Shown here piece after piece: positions 1-8,349 of a stretch of DNA of 64,000 nt. The stretch is from NCBI RefSeq assembly GCF_047160095.1, contig NZ_AP038785.1:1488001-1552000 (forward strand). The letters run 5' to 3'. The notes under the pieces are model-generated. The model was not told where the DNA came from. It saw only the letters and a list, made by a program, of their open reading frames with translations, and did no database searches. This DNA is from Rodentibacter abscessus. GTDB taxonomy: Bacteria > Pseudomonadota > Gammaproteobacteria > Enterobacterales > Pasteurellaceae. Position 1 is the stretch's first letter. Every line of letters begins with the position of its first letter. The translations under genes and the position numbers were made by a program.

Positions 1-2090
1 ACCGCTTCGATTCGGCGAACACCTGCCGCCACCGCTGTTTCCGTAGTAATTTTAAATAGACCGATATCACCGGTATATTTTGCGTGAATGCCACCACAAA
101 GCTCAATGGAAAAATCGCCCATGGTTAATACGCGCACCTGATCCGCATATTTTTCGCCAAATAATGCCATCGCCCCTTTTGCTTTCGCCGCTTCGATTTC
201 CATAATCTCCGTTTGAATCGGGAAATTAGCACGCACTTTTTGATTTACAAGACGTTCGATCTCTTCAAGCTGTACTTTTGTAATCGCTTCAGGGTGAGCA
301 AAATCAAAGCGTAACGCACTATCTGAAACAAGCGAACCTTTTTGTACGACGTGTGTACCCAATATTTGTCGCAATGCGGCATGCAATAAATGGGTTGCAG
401 AGTGGTTAAGCGAAGTTTGATGACGACGTTCTGCATCCACCATGGCATTTACCGTTTGCCCCACAGATAATGAACCTTGCTCCAATTCACCGATATGCCC
501 GAACACTTGGCCATATTTTTGCGTATCTTTTACACTAAATAAGACACCTTCTGCCGTTATATAACCGCTATCACCGATTTGACCGCCGGACTCCGCATAA
601 AACGGCGTATTTTCTAATACCACTACGGCACTTTGTCCTGCAGAAATTTGTTCTACCGCTTTGCCATCATAGAAAAGTGCGGTTATTTTCGCCGAAGATT
701 CTGATTCGGTATAACCTTCAAATCTCGTTTCGCCTTCAACACGAATCACATTGCCATAATCAACGCCGAATTGACTTGCTGCCTGCGCACGTAAACGTTG
801 TGCTTCCATTTCACGTTCGAAGCCTTCTTCATCAATTGCGATATTACGTTCACGGCACACATCAGCAGTGAGATCCAGTGGAAATCCGTAAGTGTCATAA
901 AGTTTAAATGCCACCTCACCGGAAAGCACGCCATTTTTAACATTTGCAAGCGCATCATCCAACAAGGTTAAACCTCGCTCTAATGTGCGTGCAAATTGTT
1001 CTTCCTCCAAGCGTAAGAGTTTTTCAACATTAGCTTGTTTAGCTTTAACGTCTTGACCTGCTTCCGCCATTACTTCAATTAATGTCGGTACTAATTTATA
1101 GAAGAAAGTTTCTTTTGCGCCTAATAAGTGTCCGTGGCGTACCGCACGACGAATAATACGGCGCAATACATAACCACGCCCCTCGTTTGATGGAATCACG
1201 CCATCTGCGATAAGGTAAGCACAAGAACGAATGTGATCGGCAATCACACGCAAAGACTTATTATTTAAATCCGTTGTACCGACAATTTCTGCGGTTTTCG
1301 CAATTAATGTTTTAAAAATATCAATGTCGTAGTTTGAATTGACGTGTTGCAAGACGGCCGAGATACGTTCCAAGCCCATCCCCGTATCCACCGATGGACG
1401 CGGTAGTTTTTCCATTGTGCCGTCAGCCAAGCGGTTGTATTGCATAAACACAACATTCCAAATTTCAATGTATCGATCACCGTCTTCTTCAGGCGATCCC
1501 GGTGGCCCGCCCCAAATATGATCACCGTGATCGTAGAAAATTTCAGTACAAGGGCCGCAGGGACCGGTATCGCCCATAGCCCAGAAATTATCGGAAGCAT
1601 AAGGTGCGCCTTTATTATCTCCGATGCGGATAATACGTTCAGCCGGAACACCGACTTCTTTATTCCAAATATCATAGGCTTCATTATCGGTCTCATAGAC
1701 GGTGACCCATAATTTTTCTTTTGGTAAACCGAGCCATTGTGGAGAAGTTAAATACTCCCAAGCAAAATTAATCGCATCATGTTTGAAATAATCACCAAAA
1801 CTGAAATTTCCTAGCATTTCAAAAAAAGTATGATGACGCGCCGTATAACCCACATTTTCCAAGTCATTATGTTTACCACCCGCGCGCACACAACGTTGTG
1901 CCGTTGTAGCGCGAGAGTAAGCGCGTTTATCCAAACCAAGGAAAACATCCTTAAATTGGTTCATTCCTGCGTTGGTAAAAAGTAAAGTCGGATCATTTTC
2001 CGGTACAAGTGAGCTACTTGCAACGATTTGATGACCTTTACTATGGAAGAAATCAAGGAATGATTTTCTAATCTCTGCTGTTGTTTTCAT
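1..2090 (-). CDS. alaS: Alanyl-tRNA synthetase (3' end outside window)
   Basis: Cytoplasmic class II synthetase that charges tRNA-Ala and edits mischarged tRNA. About 697 codons are present, starting KTTAEIRKSFLDFFHSKGHQ after the Met. The frame stays open to the window edge, where it reads TAVAAGVRRIEA, a conserved AlaS segment near residue 690. The editing-domain metal motif HSATHLLH is visible near 350-390 on the plus strand. E. coli AlaS is about 876 residues, so roughly the last 180 (C-terminal domain) are missing only because the window ends. Two adjacent ATGs exist; the inner one (2088-2090) is better spaced from the AGG upstream. It lies downstream of uspA on the same strand, separated by a hairpin. 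Confidence 0.97.
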   Translation of the reverse strand, partial: MKTTAEIRKSFLDFFHSKGHQIVASSSLVPENDPTLLFTNAGMNQFKDVFLGLDKRAYSRATTAQRCVRAGGKHNDLENVGYTARHHTFFEMLGNFSFGDYFKHDAINFAWEYLTSPQWLGLPKEKLWVTVYETDNEAYDIWNKEVGVPAERIIRIGDNKGAPYASDNFWAMGDTGPCGPCTEIFYDHGDHIWGGPPGSPEEDGDRYIEIWNVVFMQYNRLADGTMEKLPRPSVDTGMGLERISAVLQHVNSNYDIDIFKTLIAKTAEIVGTTDLNNKSLRVIADHIRSCAYLIADGVIPSNEGRGYVLRRIIRRAVRHGHLLGAKETFFYKLVPTLIEVMAEAGQDVKAKQANVEKLLRLEEEQFARTLERGLTLLDDALANVKNGVLSGEVAFKLYDTYGFPLDLTADVCRERNIAIDEEGFEREMEAQRLRAQAASQFGVDYGNVIRVEGETRFEGYTESESSAKITALFYDGKAVEQISAGQSAVVVLENTPFYAESGGQIGDSGYITAEGVLFSVKDTQKYGQVFGHIGELEQGSLSVGQTVNAMVDAERRHQTSLNHSATHLLHAALRQILGTHVVQKGSLVSDSALRFDFAHPEAITKVQLEEIERLVNQKVRANFPIQTEIMEIEAAKAKGAMALFGEKYADQVRVLTMGDFSIELCGGIHAKYTGDIGLFKITTETAVAAGVRRIEA

Positions 2091-2263
2091 CATAAACCTG
2101 TTTGTAAAAAGTAATTTAAAGTTAAAACCGATCGGGCTATTCTTGCATATTTTTCTAATTTAGAGAAAAGCTTTTTACTTACAAATCGCTATCTTTGTTT
2201 ATTATTTAAACGCCTAATTCTTTTTTATAAAATTTTCGGTTCTATTCAAAATAGCTAAAATAA

Positions 2264-2299
2264 AACCGCACTTTGTAACACAACGTAAAAAGTGCGGTT
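2264..2299 (-). terminator. USS-pair terminator after uspA
   Basis: Inverted uptake signals AACCGCACTTT (2264-2274) and AAAGTGCGGTT (2289-2299) form an 11-bp stem. On the minus strand it is followed by a T-rich stretch. It ends uspA transcription before alaS. Confidence 0.75.
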
Positions 2300-2339
2300 A
2301 AAATTTATTTATTTTTTAATGAGTGAAAACAAACGTTAC

Positions 2340-2765
2340 TTACTCATCACGAAGCGGAACAACCAACATATCAATTTTGATCGTATTCATCACTTGGCGT
2401 GTTGAAGACATTAACTTACTCCAGAAGTCTTGATGATGACCCGTTACCAATAAATCAATATCATAATGATCAATTGCGTCAGTGAGTACCTGACCTAAAT
2501 CACCGCTACCGCTTAATTTCTCCTGAATCGGATAATCAGCCCGTTCAGACAAATCCAATAATGCTTTTTGGGTTTCACTTGAAATTCGATCTTGCATAGA
2601 AGACATATTGATATCAATCAATCCCGTATAAAGATCCGAAAAATTAACATCTACGTGAATGATGGAAAGTTTCGCATCATGACGTTTTGCCACGGCAACC
2701 GCTTTTTTGAGTAAAAATTCGCTCTCATCGGAAAGATCAACTGCGACTAAGATATGTTTATACAT
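2340..2765 (-). CDS. uspA: Universal stress protein A
   Basis: Small cytoplasmic universal stress protein, 141 aa, the usual UspA length. It begins MYKHILVAVDLSDESEFLLK and has the alpha/beta nucleotide-binding-like fold of the family. UspA proteins support survival under starvation and other stress; the biochemical role is not settled. It starts behind an AGGGG ribosome site and is followed by a USS-pair terminator. The order alaS-uspA-pepP-ygfB matches the block I know from H. influenzae. Confidence 0.95.
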   Translation of the reverse strand: MYKHILVAVDLSDESEFLLKKAVAVAKRHDAKLSIIHVDVNFSDLYTGLIDINMSSMQDRISSETQKALLDLSERADYPIQEKLSGSGDLGQVLTDAIDHYDIDLLVTGHHQDFWSKLMSSTRQVMNTIKIDMLVVPLRDE

Positions 2766-2849
2766 AATCGACCCCCTATCTTATTGTGTTAAATTTACTT
2801 CTCTGTGGAGTATAGTAGCACTCCAAAAATCAAAAAAACTTGCGGTAGA

Positions 2850-4163
2850 TCACATTTTGGAAAATACTTTATTTTTTTCCATTAAATTTTCAATCTCATC
2901 AATTTCTTTTGGCGCAGCTGCCGTTAAGATCTTATTGCCATACTCCGTGATTAGTAGATTATCTTCAATACGCACTCCGATTCCCTTATATTGCGCCGGT
3001 ACATCTGCGTCTTCAGAAATATATAACCCCGGTTCTACGGTCAGTACCATCCCCGCTTCTAAAGTGCGATCACGTTCTTCTCCATACTCGCCCACATCAT
3101 GCACATCCAATCCAAGCCAATGCCCTAAACCATGCATATAAAATTGACGATAGGCCTTTTGTTCTATAAGTTCATCTACATCCCCATGCAAAATACCAAG
3201 CGCCACCAAGCCTTGTACTTTAATGCGAATCACTTCATCATTAGCTTTTTTGATGGAACTTCCCGCCACTAATAACTCAATAGCACGCTTCTGCGCTTTT
3301 AAGACTAATTCATAGATTTCACATTGTGCTTGAGTAAATTTACCATTTACCGGAAAAGTGCGGGTAATATCACCTGCATACATAGCAAACTCACAACCCG
3401 CATCAATTAGCACGAGATCACCGTCTTTTAACGCTTGATCATTTTCCGTGTAATGTAAAATGCACGCATTATTACCGCCGGCAACAATCGAATTATATGA
3501 TGCAAAACGTGCGCCATGGCGATTAAATTCATACAAAATTTCACTTTCGATTTCATATTCAAAACGATTCGGGCGGGTTTCTTGCATCGCTTTAATATGC
3601 GCTAACGCTGAGATTTGCCCTGCTTGTTGCATTAATCGAATTTCATTTGGCGATTTAATCAAGCGCATTTCACTTATCATCGGATGCCAATCTAAAACAT
3701 TCGAAAAATTGACCGCACTTTCCCAAAGCAATTTATCCCCCCACAAATGCCATTCAGGCGCATAATAAAGTGCGGTCAAATTTTGCGTAATTTTGGGAAA
3801 AATCGTACTGAATTCATTAATTGAATACGCCTCATCTATATTCAGTTTTTGTGGTGCTCGCTCTACGCCTAAACGGCGACCATTCCAAGTTTCCAGCAAA
3901 GGATCACGAGGACGAAGAAAAACAATCGCTTTTTCTACTTGTTCGGTTTTCAAGAGAACAAGTGCCGCATTCGGCTCATTAAAACCGGTTAAATACCAAA
4001 AATAACTATCTTGGCGGAAAGGAAAATCACAGTCATTATTACGGCGTTTCTCAATTTCTGAAAACAATAACAACACAGAATTAGGTTGCATTTTGGCTAA
4101 AACCTGTTGACGACGTTGTATAAATTCTTCTTGAGGCAATTCCGCCATATAAGCAAGATCCAT
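2850..4163 (-). CDS. pepP: Xaa-Pro aminopeptidase
   Basis: Cytoplasmic manganese aminopeptidase P that removes an N-terminal residue preceding proline. The protein is 437 aa (E. coli 441). The N-terminal domain covers about residues 1-175 and the C-terminal pita-bread catalytic domain the rest. The five metal ligands are visible: D254 (VLIDAG), D265 (AGDITRTF), H348 (HGLGHWLGLD), E377 (TVEPGL) and E400 (GVRIED), each offset by six from E. coli. Start 4163 follows a GGGAAGGG ribosome site. Two opposed uptake signals lie inside the coding region at 3707-3782. The gene is downstream of the YgfB gene, probably co-transcribed. Confidence 0.97.
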   Translation of the reverse strand: MDLAYMAELPQEEFIQRRQQVLAKMQPNSVLLLFSEIEKRRNNDCDFPFRQDSYFWYLTGFNEPNAALVLLKTEQVEKAIVFLRPRDPLLETWNGRRLGVERAPQKLNIDEAYSINEFSTIFPKITQNLTALYYAPEWHLWGDKLLWESAVNFSNVLDWHPMISEMRLIKSPNEIRLMQQAGQISALAHIKAMQETRPNRFEYEIESEILYEFNRHGARFASYNSIVAGGNNACILHYTENDQALKDGDLVLIDAGCEFAMYAGDITRTFPVNGKFTQAQCEIYELVLKAQKRAIELLVAGSSIKKANDEVIRIKVQGLVALGILHGDVDELIEQKAYRQFYMHGLGHWLGLDVHDVGEYGEERDRTLEAGMVLTVEPGLYISEDADVPAQYKGIGVRIEDNLLITEYGNKILTAAAPKEIDEIENLMEKNKVFSKM

Positions 4164-4189
4164 TTTTATCCCTTCCCTTTGTAAGATGA

Positions 4190-4738
4190 TTAATGTAAGA
4201 CCGGTTTTTCCGGAGTTAGAAGTTGATTAAATTCCGTATAAAACAAGATGGCGATAGTGCGAATATACTCGATAATTTCTTCAAGTGCTTCGCTCATTTC
4301 TTCTTTGTCATCATCTTCATCATAACCGAGCTGGCAAATATCCTGTAAATCATTTACAGCTTCTTCAATTTCACCTTTTTCTCGATCCAAATGTGGTTGC
4401 GCTAAACCTAAACCAAGCAAAAAGTGATTTGTCCATTCCGAAAGACTATCTGCTCGGGTAAAAATATCCCCATCGTCCGCTAAACAAAGCTTGAAAGAAA
4501 AACTTTCTATATCCGATAACTCAGCCAAAATACGTTGATAAAGTTCCGTTATTTTCGCTAAAAGTGCGCTAGGATAGGCGTGATTATCATTGGTGAATTG
4601 ATAGAGTAAAGTCTGCCAACTGTGATCATTCACACCACCGCAGATTAATCCGCTTAAAAATCCGTGAAGTTCGCTTGCATTAATGCCAATACCGGCATTC
4701 TTAAGCTGTTGATTCAGCTCCGTTTGAAAAATAGTCAT
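4190..4738 (-). CDS. YgfB/UPF0149 family protein
   Basis: 182-aa protein of the YgfB (UPF0149, YecA-like) family, recognised by the N-terminal pattern around ELHGFLSGLICGG, the acidic middle (GYDEDDDKEEMSEALEE) and the IRTIAILFYTEF end. It is predicted soluble. It sits 26 bp upstream of pepP on the same strand, the arrangement seen in many gammaproteobacteria. The molecular function is not established from sequence. The start follows AGGAAAAAAT. Confidence 0.85.
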   Translation of the reverse strand: MTIFQTELNQQLKNAGIGINASELHGFLSGLICGGVNDHSWQTLLYQFTNDNHAYPSALLAKITELYQRILAELSDIESFSFKLCLADDGDIFTRADSLSEWTNHFLLGLGLAQPHLDREKGEIEEAVNDLQDICQLGYDEDDDKEEMSEALEEIIEYIRTIAILFYTEFNQLLTPEKPVLH

Positions 4739-4770
4739 TATTTTTTCCTATAGTAAAAATGGAAAAAAGA

Positions 4771-4801
4771 AAACCGCACTTTATTCGGTAAAGTGCGGTT
4801 T
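4771..4801 (-). terminator. USS-pair terminator after rplA
   Basis: Arms AAACCGCACTTTA (4771-4783) and TAAAGTGCGGTTT (4789-4801) form a perfect 13-bp stem with a 5-base loop. On the minus strand it is followed by TTCTTTTTT, a good intrinsic terminator for rplKA. Confidence 0.85.
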
Positions 4802-4822
4802 AAATTTTATCAATTCTTTAAA

Positions 4823-5512
4823 TTATAAAGAAGCTTGATCAACAGCAACACCTGCACCCATTGTGGTGGAGATGCTCACTTTCTTAATGAATACACCTTT
4901 AGCTGTTGCTGGTTTTGCTTTAGTTAAAGCTGCCAATAACGCTTGAAGGTTTTCTTTTAATTGTTCTTCAGAGAAATTCACTTTACCGATAGTGGTGTGA
5001 ATAATCCCGTTTTTGTCGTTACGGTAGCGAATCTGACCGGATTTCGCATTTTTAACCGCTTCAGCAACGTTTGGTGTTACAGTACCTACTTTAGGGTTTG
5101 GCATTAAACCACGAGGACCTAATACTTGACCTAATTGACCTACAACACGCATTGCATCAGGAGAAGCAATAACAACGTCAAAGTTCATTTCGCCTTTCTT
5201 GACTTGTTCTGCTAAATCTTCCATACCGACTAGATCCGCACCCGCTGCTTTCGCTGCTTCTGCATTTGCACCTTGAGTAAACACAGCAACACGAACTTCA
5301 CGACCTGTACCGTGTGGTAACACTGTTGCACCGCGTACGTTTTGGTCTGATTTACGAGGATCGATACCTAAGTTCACTGCAACATCAACGCTTTCAACGA
5401 ATTTAGCTGTTGCGAATTGCTTCAACACTGCGATTGCTTCGTTGATTTCATACGCTTTAGTAGAATCTACGCCAGCTTTGATTGCTTTCATTTTTTTAGT
5501 CAATTTAGCCAT
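4823..5512 (-). CDS. rplA: 50S ribosomal protein L1
   Basis: 229-aa L1, which binds 23S rRNA at the L1 stalk near the E site and represses its own operon. Family features include the N-terminal MAKLTKKMKAIKAGVD and the segment VLGPRGLMPNPKVGTVT. It lies 4 bp after rplK and is followed by a USS terminator. Unlike E. coli there is no rplJL-rpoBC downstream; the next genes are ygfB-pepP-uspA-alaS. Confidence 0.98.
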   Translation of the reverse strand: MAKLTKKMKAIKAGVDSTKAYEINEAIAVLKQFATAKFVESVDVAVNLGIDPRKSDQNVRGATVLPHGTGREVRVAVFTQGANAEAAKAAGADLVGMEDLAEQVKKGEMNFDVVIASPDAMRVVGQLGQVLGPRGLMPNPKVGTVTPNVAEAVKNAKSGQIRYRNDKNGIIHTTIGKVNFSEEQLKENLQALLAALTKAKPATAKGVFIKKVSISTTMGAGVAVDQASL

Positions 5513-5516
5513 CGTA

Positions 5517-5945
5517 TTATTCCTCCACCACTAAGCCCATTGAACGAGCAGTACCTTTGATTGATTCCATTTTGGTTTCGATAGTCGCACCTGTCATATC
5601 AGCTGCTTTAGTTTCAGCGATTTGACGGATTTGATCTAAGGTTACTTTACCCACTTTATCTTTGTTCGGTTTACCTGAACCGGATTTGATGCCAGCTGCT
5701 TTTTTCAATAAAACTGCTGCCGGTGGAGTTTTAGTAATGAAAGTGAATGAACGGTCTGCATAAACGGTGATAACCACAGGAATTGGTAAACCTTTTTCTA
5801 AGCTCTCAGTACGAGCGTTGAATGCTTTACAGAATTCCATAATGTTAACACCTTGTTGACCTAATGCAGGACCAACCGGTGGTGAAGGGTTAGCCATACC
5901 GGCTGCAACTTGCAACTTAACGTATGCTTGGACTTTTTTTGCCAT
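5517..5945 (-). CDS. rplK: 50S ribosomal protein L11
   Basis: 142-aa L11, part of the GTPase-associated centre. The N-terminal segment KLQVAAGMANPSPPVGPALG is typical. It is the first gene of a two-gene rplK-rplA operon with its own promoter. In E. coli it follows nusG directly; here nusG is almost 8 kb away on the same strand and a catabolic cluster intervenes. Confidence 0.98.
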   Translation of the reverse strand: MAKKVQAYVKLQVAAGMANPSPPVGPALGQQGVNIMEFCKAFNARTESLEKGLPIPVVITVYADRSFTFITKTPPAAVLLKKAAGIKSGSGKPNKDKVGKVTLDQIRQIAETKAADMTGATIETKMESIKGTARSMGLVVEE

Positions 5946-5995
5946 TTTAGTTTTCCTCTAATTGGGTGATAACGCTATTACTAGCTCCCCGATTT
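5946..5995 (-). promoter_or_regulatory. Candidate L1 translational operator in rplK leader
   Basis: On the minus strand the leader just before rplK reads CGGGGAGC, then AGCGTTATCACCC, then the ribosome site AGAGGAA. I recall the same general pattern (GGGGAGC, GCGTTATTACCC, GAGGAA) in the E. coli rplK leader, where L1 binds and represses. The call rests on that resemblance, without a folded model. Confidence 0.5.
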
Positions 5996-6004
5996 ACACA
6001 AAAA

Positions 6005-6028
6005 TACGAACACAAAATTGTGTTCGTA
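6005..6028 (-). terminator. Leader hairpin with U-tract upstream of rplK
   Basis: Arms ACGAACACA (6006-6014) and TGTGTTCGT (6019-6027), extended by an outer T-A pair, give a 10-bp stem with a 4-base loop. On the minus strand it is followed by TTTTTG. It lies only a few bases after the expected start site of the rplK promoter, so it could be an attenuator or a protective 5' hairpin. Confidence 0.55.
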
Positions 6029-6040
6029 AGTAGGGCGTGA

Positions 6041-6069
6041 ATTCTACGAAAAGTGCGGGTAAATTTCAA
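6041..6069 (-). promoter_or_regulatory. Predicted rplKA promoter
   Basis: Minus strand: TTGAAA (6064-6069), a 17-bp spacer, then TAGAAT (6041-6046), followed by a GC-containing discriminator (TCACGCCC) typical of growth-rate regulated promoters. The spacer contains a near-USS, AAAGTGCGGG on the plus strand. Confidence 0.65.
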
Positions 6070-6151
6070 GCAGTTTTCATTATTTTAACTTTACTTAATA
6101 AAAATCATCAAAAACATACCGCACTTACCGTTTGATAATTGATCGCAATTT

Positions 6152-7480
6152 CTAATAAATACCAAATAAAGTAAACAACAGAATCACAACAATTGTGGCA
6201 ATGATCGGCATAATAAAAGACGTTACCGCAATCTCTAAATAAGATTCTTTGTGCGTCATTCCCGTATTACTTAATAAGGTTAATACTGCACCGTTATGCG
6301 GCATAGTATCTAATCCGCCTGATGATAAAGAAGCAATACGGTGAAAGGCTTCCGGAGATATTCCCATCTGTTTGGCAAGAGTAAGATATTTCTCGCCTAG
6401 GGCTTCTAATGCAATCCCCATTCCACCGGAAGCCGAACCTGTTGCTCCGGCTAAAATATTCACAGCAACCGATAAAGAGATCAAAGGACTTCCCGGAATA
6501 TTTAAAATCATTGCGGTTAAATGCTCAAACCCAGGTGCCATTCTGACAACACTACCGAATCCAACGGCAGCCGCCGTATTAATAATCGCTCCGACCGCAC
6601 CGTTTGCCCCTTTTCCGATTGCAGGAATAAAAGCGGTTTTCTTATTCAAGTTCAGTAAGATAACCAGCGCAATACCTGCCAGCAAAGCTAATACAATATT
6701 TTTCGGATCACCGTTTTTCAAACCGATTAATTCGGGTACAAAATTTAATACGATAATTACCGTTATTAATGGTAAGACGGCAAATAGCGGATTAGGTAAG
6801 GTTACTTCATTATTGCCTGTTGTTATTAATGTTTCCGGTTCAACAAAAAACTCGCCGTTTTTCGCATATTTTTTCCGTCGCATTTCCAAATAAGCAACCC
6901 CGCCGAAAAAAAGCACCGCTGAGGCAGTTAATCCCATAATAGGTGCAGCCATAGCGTTAGTGCCGAAATATTGGGTTGGAATTAAATTTTGGATTTGTGG
7001 GGAACCGGGTAAAGCGGTCATCGTAAAGGTAAAGGCTCCACAAGCAATCGTACCGGGAATTAAACGACGGGTAATATTTGCCTCTTTAAATACCGCCAAC
7101 GCAATGGGATAAACGGCAAAAACGACGACGAACAAACTCACTCCGCCATAAGTTAATAATGCACAGCCTAACACAATAGAGGCGATTGCACTTTTTGCCC
7201 CCATAATTTTAGTTAGCCAAACGGCGATTGATTTTGCACCGCCGCTTACATCCATCAAATTACCAAAAATCGCACTCAATAAGAATGCCGGAAACCAAGC
7301 TTTAACAAAGCCCACTAATCCATTCATATAGCTGCCTAAATAAGCATCAAGAATATCCAATCCTCCCGTTAATGCCACAATTGACGCACACAAAGGGGCA
7401 ATCCAAACAATTGAATATCCTCTAAAAGCCAAAAACATCAATAATGCTAGTCCGATAAAAATACCGACTAAACTTAACAT
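6152..7480 (-). CDS. GntP-family permease, probably for 3-hydroxybutyrate
   Basis: 442-aa inner-membrane protein with about 12 hydrophobic segments, beginning MLSLVGIFIGLALLMFLAFR. It belongs to the GntP/gluconate-type proton symporter family, which includes D-beta-hydroxybutyrate permeases. The substrate is inferred from the neighbour 80 bp upstream, a hydroxybutyrate dehydrogenase, and from the ato genes beyond; gluconate or another hydroxy acid cannot be excluded by sequence. A terminator-like hairpin separates it from the dehydrogenase gene. The start follows a strong AAAAGGAGAATC ribosome site. Confidence 0.8.
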   Translation of the reverse strand: MLSLVGIFIGLALLMFLAFRGYSIVWIAPLCASIVALTGGLDILDAYLGSYMNGLVGFVKAWFPAFLLSAIFGNLMDVSGGAKSIAVWLTKIMGAKSAIASIVLGCALLTYGGVSLFVVVFAVYPIALAVFKEANITRRLIPGTIACGAFTFTMTALPGSPQIQNLIPTQYFGTNAMAAPIMGLTASAVLFFGGVAYLEMRRKKYAKNGEFFVEPETLITTGNNEVTLPNPLFAVLPLITVIIVLNFVPELIGLKNGDPKNIVLALLAGIALVILLNLNKKTAFIPAIGKGANGAVGAIINTAAAVGFGSVVRMAPGFEHLTAMILNIPGSPLISLSVAVNILAGATGSASGGMGIALEALGEKYLTLAKQMGISPEAFHRIASLSSGGLDTMPHNGAVLTLLSNTGMTHKESYLEIAVTSFIMPIIATIVVILLFTLFGIY

Positions 7481-7520
7481 AAGATTCTCCTTTTATAGGA
7501 TTTAAAGTTCTTTGAATAAA

Positions 7521-7553
7521 AAATGCATCGCTTAGTCAATCTGCGATGCATTT
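7521..7553 (-). terminator. Terminator-like hairpin between dehydrogenase and permease genes
   Basis: Perfect 11-bp inverted repeat AAATGCATCGC (7521-7531) / GCGATGCATTT (7543-7553), followed on the minus strand by a T-run (TTTTTTATTC). It probably lowers expression of the permease relative to the genes before it. Confidence 0.7.
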
Positions 7554-7560
7554 GAGTTGA

Positions 7561-8322
7561 TTAACCGGCAGTCCAACCACCGTCCATTGATAAACAAGCT
7601 CCTGAGATTGATGCCGCCGCATCGGAGCAGAGGAATTTAACAAATTCGCCAATTTCCGTCGGTTCAATCAATCGTTTGACAGCCGCTTTTTGCAGCATAA
7701 TTTGGCTGATTACATCTTGTTCAGAAATTTGATGATGCACAGCTTGATCGGCAATTTGTTTATCCACCAAAGGTGTTCTGACATAAGCAGGGCAAATAGA
7801 GTTTACCGTAATCCCATAAGCCCCGCCTTCCAATGCCGCTGTTTTGGTTAATCCGGATAAGCCGTGTTTGGCTGAAACATAGGCCGATTTAAATTCCGAA
7901 GCGACTAATCCGTGAATGGAGTTTAAGTTAATAATCCGTCCCCAACGATTTTGCTTCATATAAGGCCAAACATATTTAGTTAATAAAAACGGAGCGTTTA
8001 ACATCAAGTTCATCATTAAATACCAACGTTCTTCCGGAAAATCTTCAATCGGCGATACTGTTTGAATGCCTGCAACATTAATGAGAATATCCACACTGCC
8101 GTACTGTTTGACCGCATAATCCACCAACGCTTTGCAATCCGCTTGTTTAGCGAGATCGGTAACCATATAAGCCGCTTGCAATTCTTCAGCCCGTTGTTGC
8201 AATAATGTTTCATTAATATCCGCCATAACGACTTTAACGCCTGTTTGAGCAAGGCTTTGACTTATCGCTAATCCAATTCCACTGGCAGCTCCCGTAATAA
8301 TCGCAATTTTTTGATTTAACAT
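7561..8322 (-). CDS. 3-hydroxybutyrate dehydrogenase (SDR family)
   Basis: 253-aa classical short-chain dehydrogenase/reductase, probably D-3-hydroxybutyrate dehydrogenase (BdhA type), which oxidises 3-hydroxybutyrate to acetoacetate with NAD. Visible features: cofactor motif TGAASGIG (residues 10-17), NVAG (82-85) and the catalytic S135, Y148 and K152 in SAYVSAKHG. The C-terminal SMDGGWTAG is like known 3-hydroxybutyrate dehydrogenases. It lies 27 bp after atoB in the same operon, which supports the substrate. Acetoacetyl-CoA reductase is a less likely alternative. Confidence 0.85.
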   Translation of the reverse strand: MLNQKIAIITGAASGIGLAISQSLAQTGVKVVMADINETLLQQRAEELQAAYMVTDLAKQADCKALVDYAVKQYGSVDILINVAGIQTVSPIEDFPEERWYLMMNLMLNAPFLLTKYVWPYMKQNRWGRIINLNSIHGLVASEFKSAYVSAKHGLSGLTKTAALEGGAYGITVNSICPAYVRTPLVDKQIADQAVHHQISEQDVISQIMLQKAAVKRLIEPTEIGEFVKFLCSDAAASISGACLSMDGGWTAG

Positions 8323-8349
8323 CGTAGTTCTCCTGTAATGAAGGGGTGT

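Noticed and set aside
1304..1712. Open frames of 90-130 codons overlapping alaS
   Set aside because: They are in other frames of the intact alaS coding region, whose protein is conserved.
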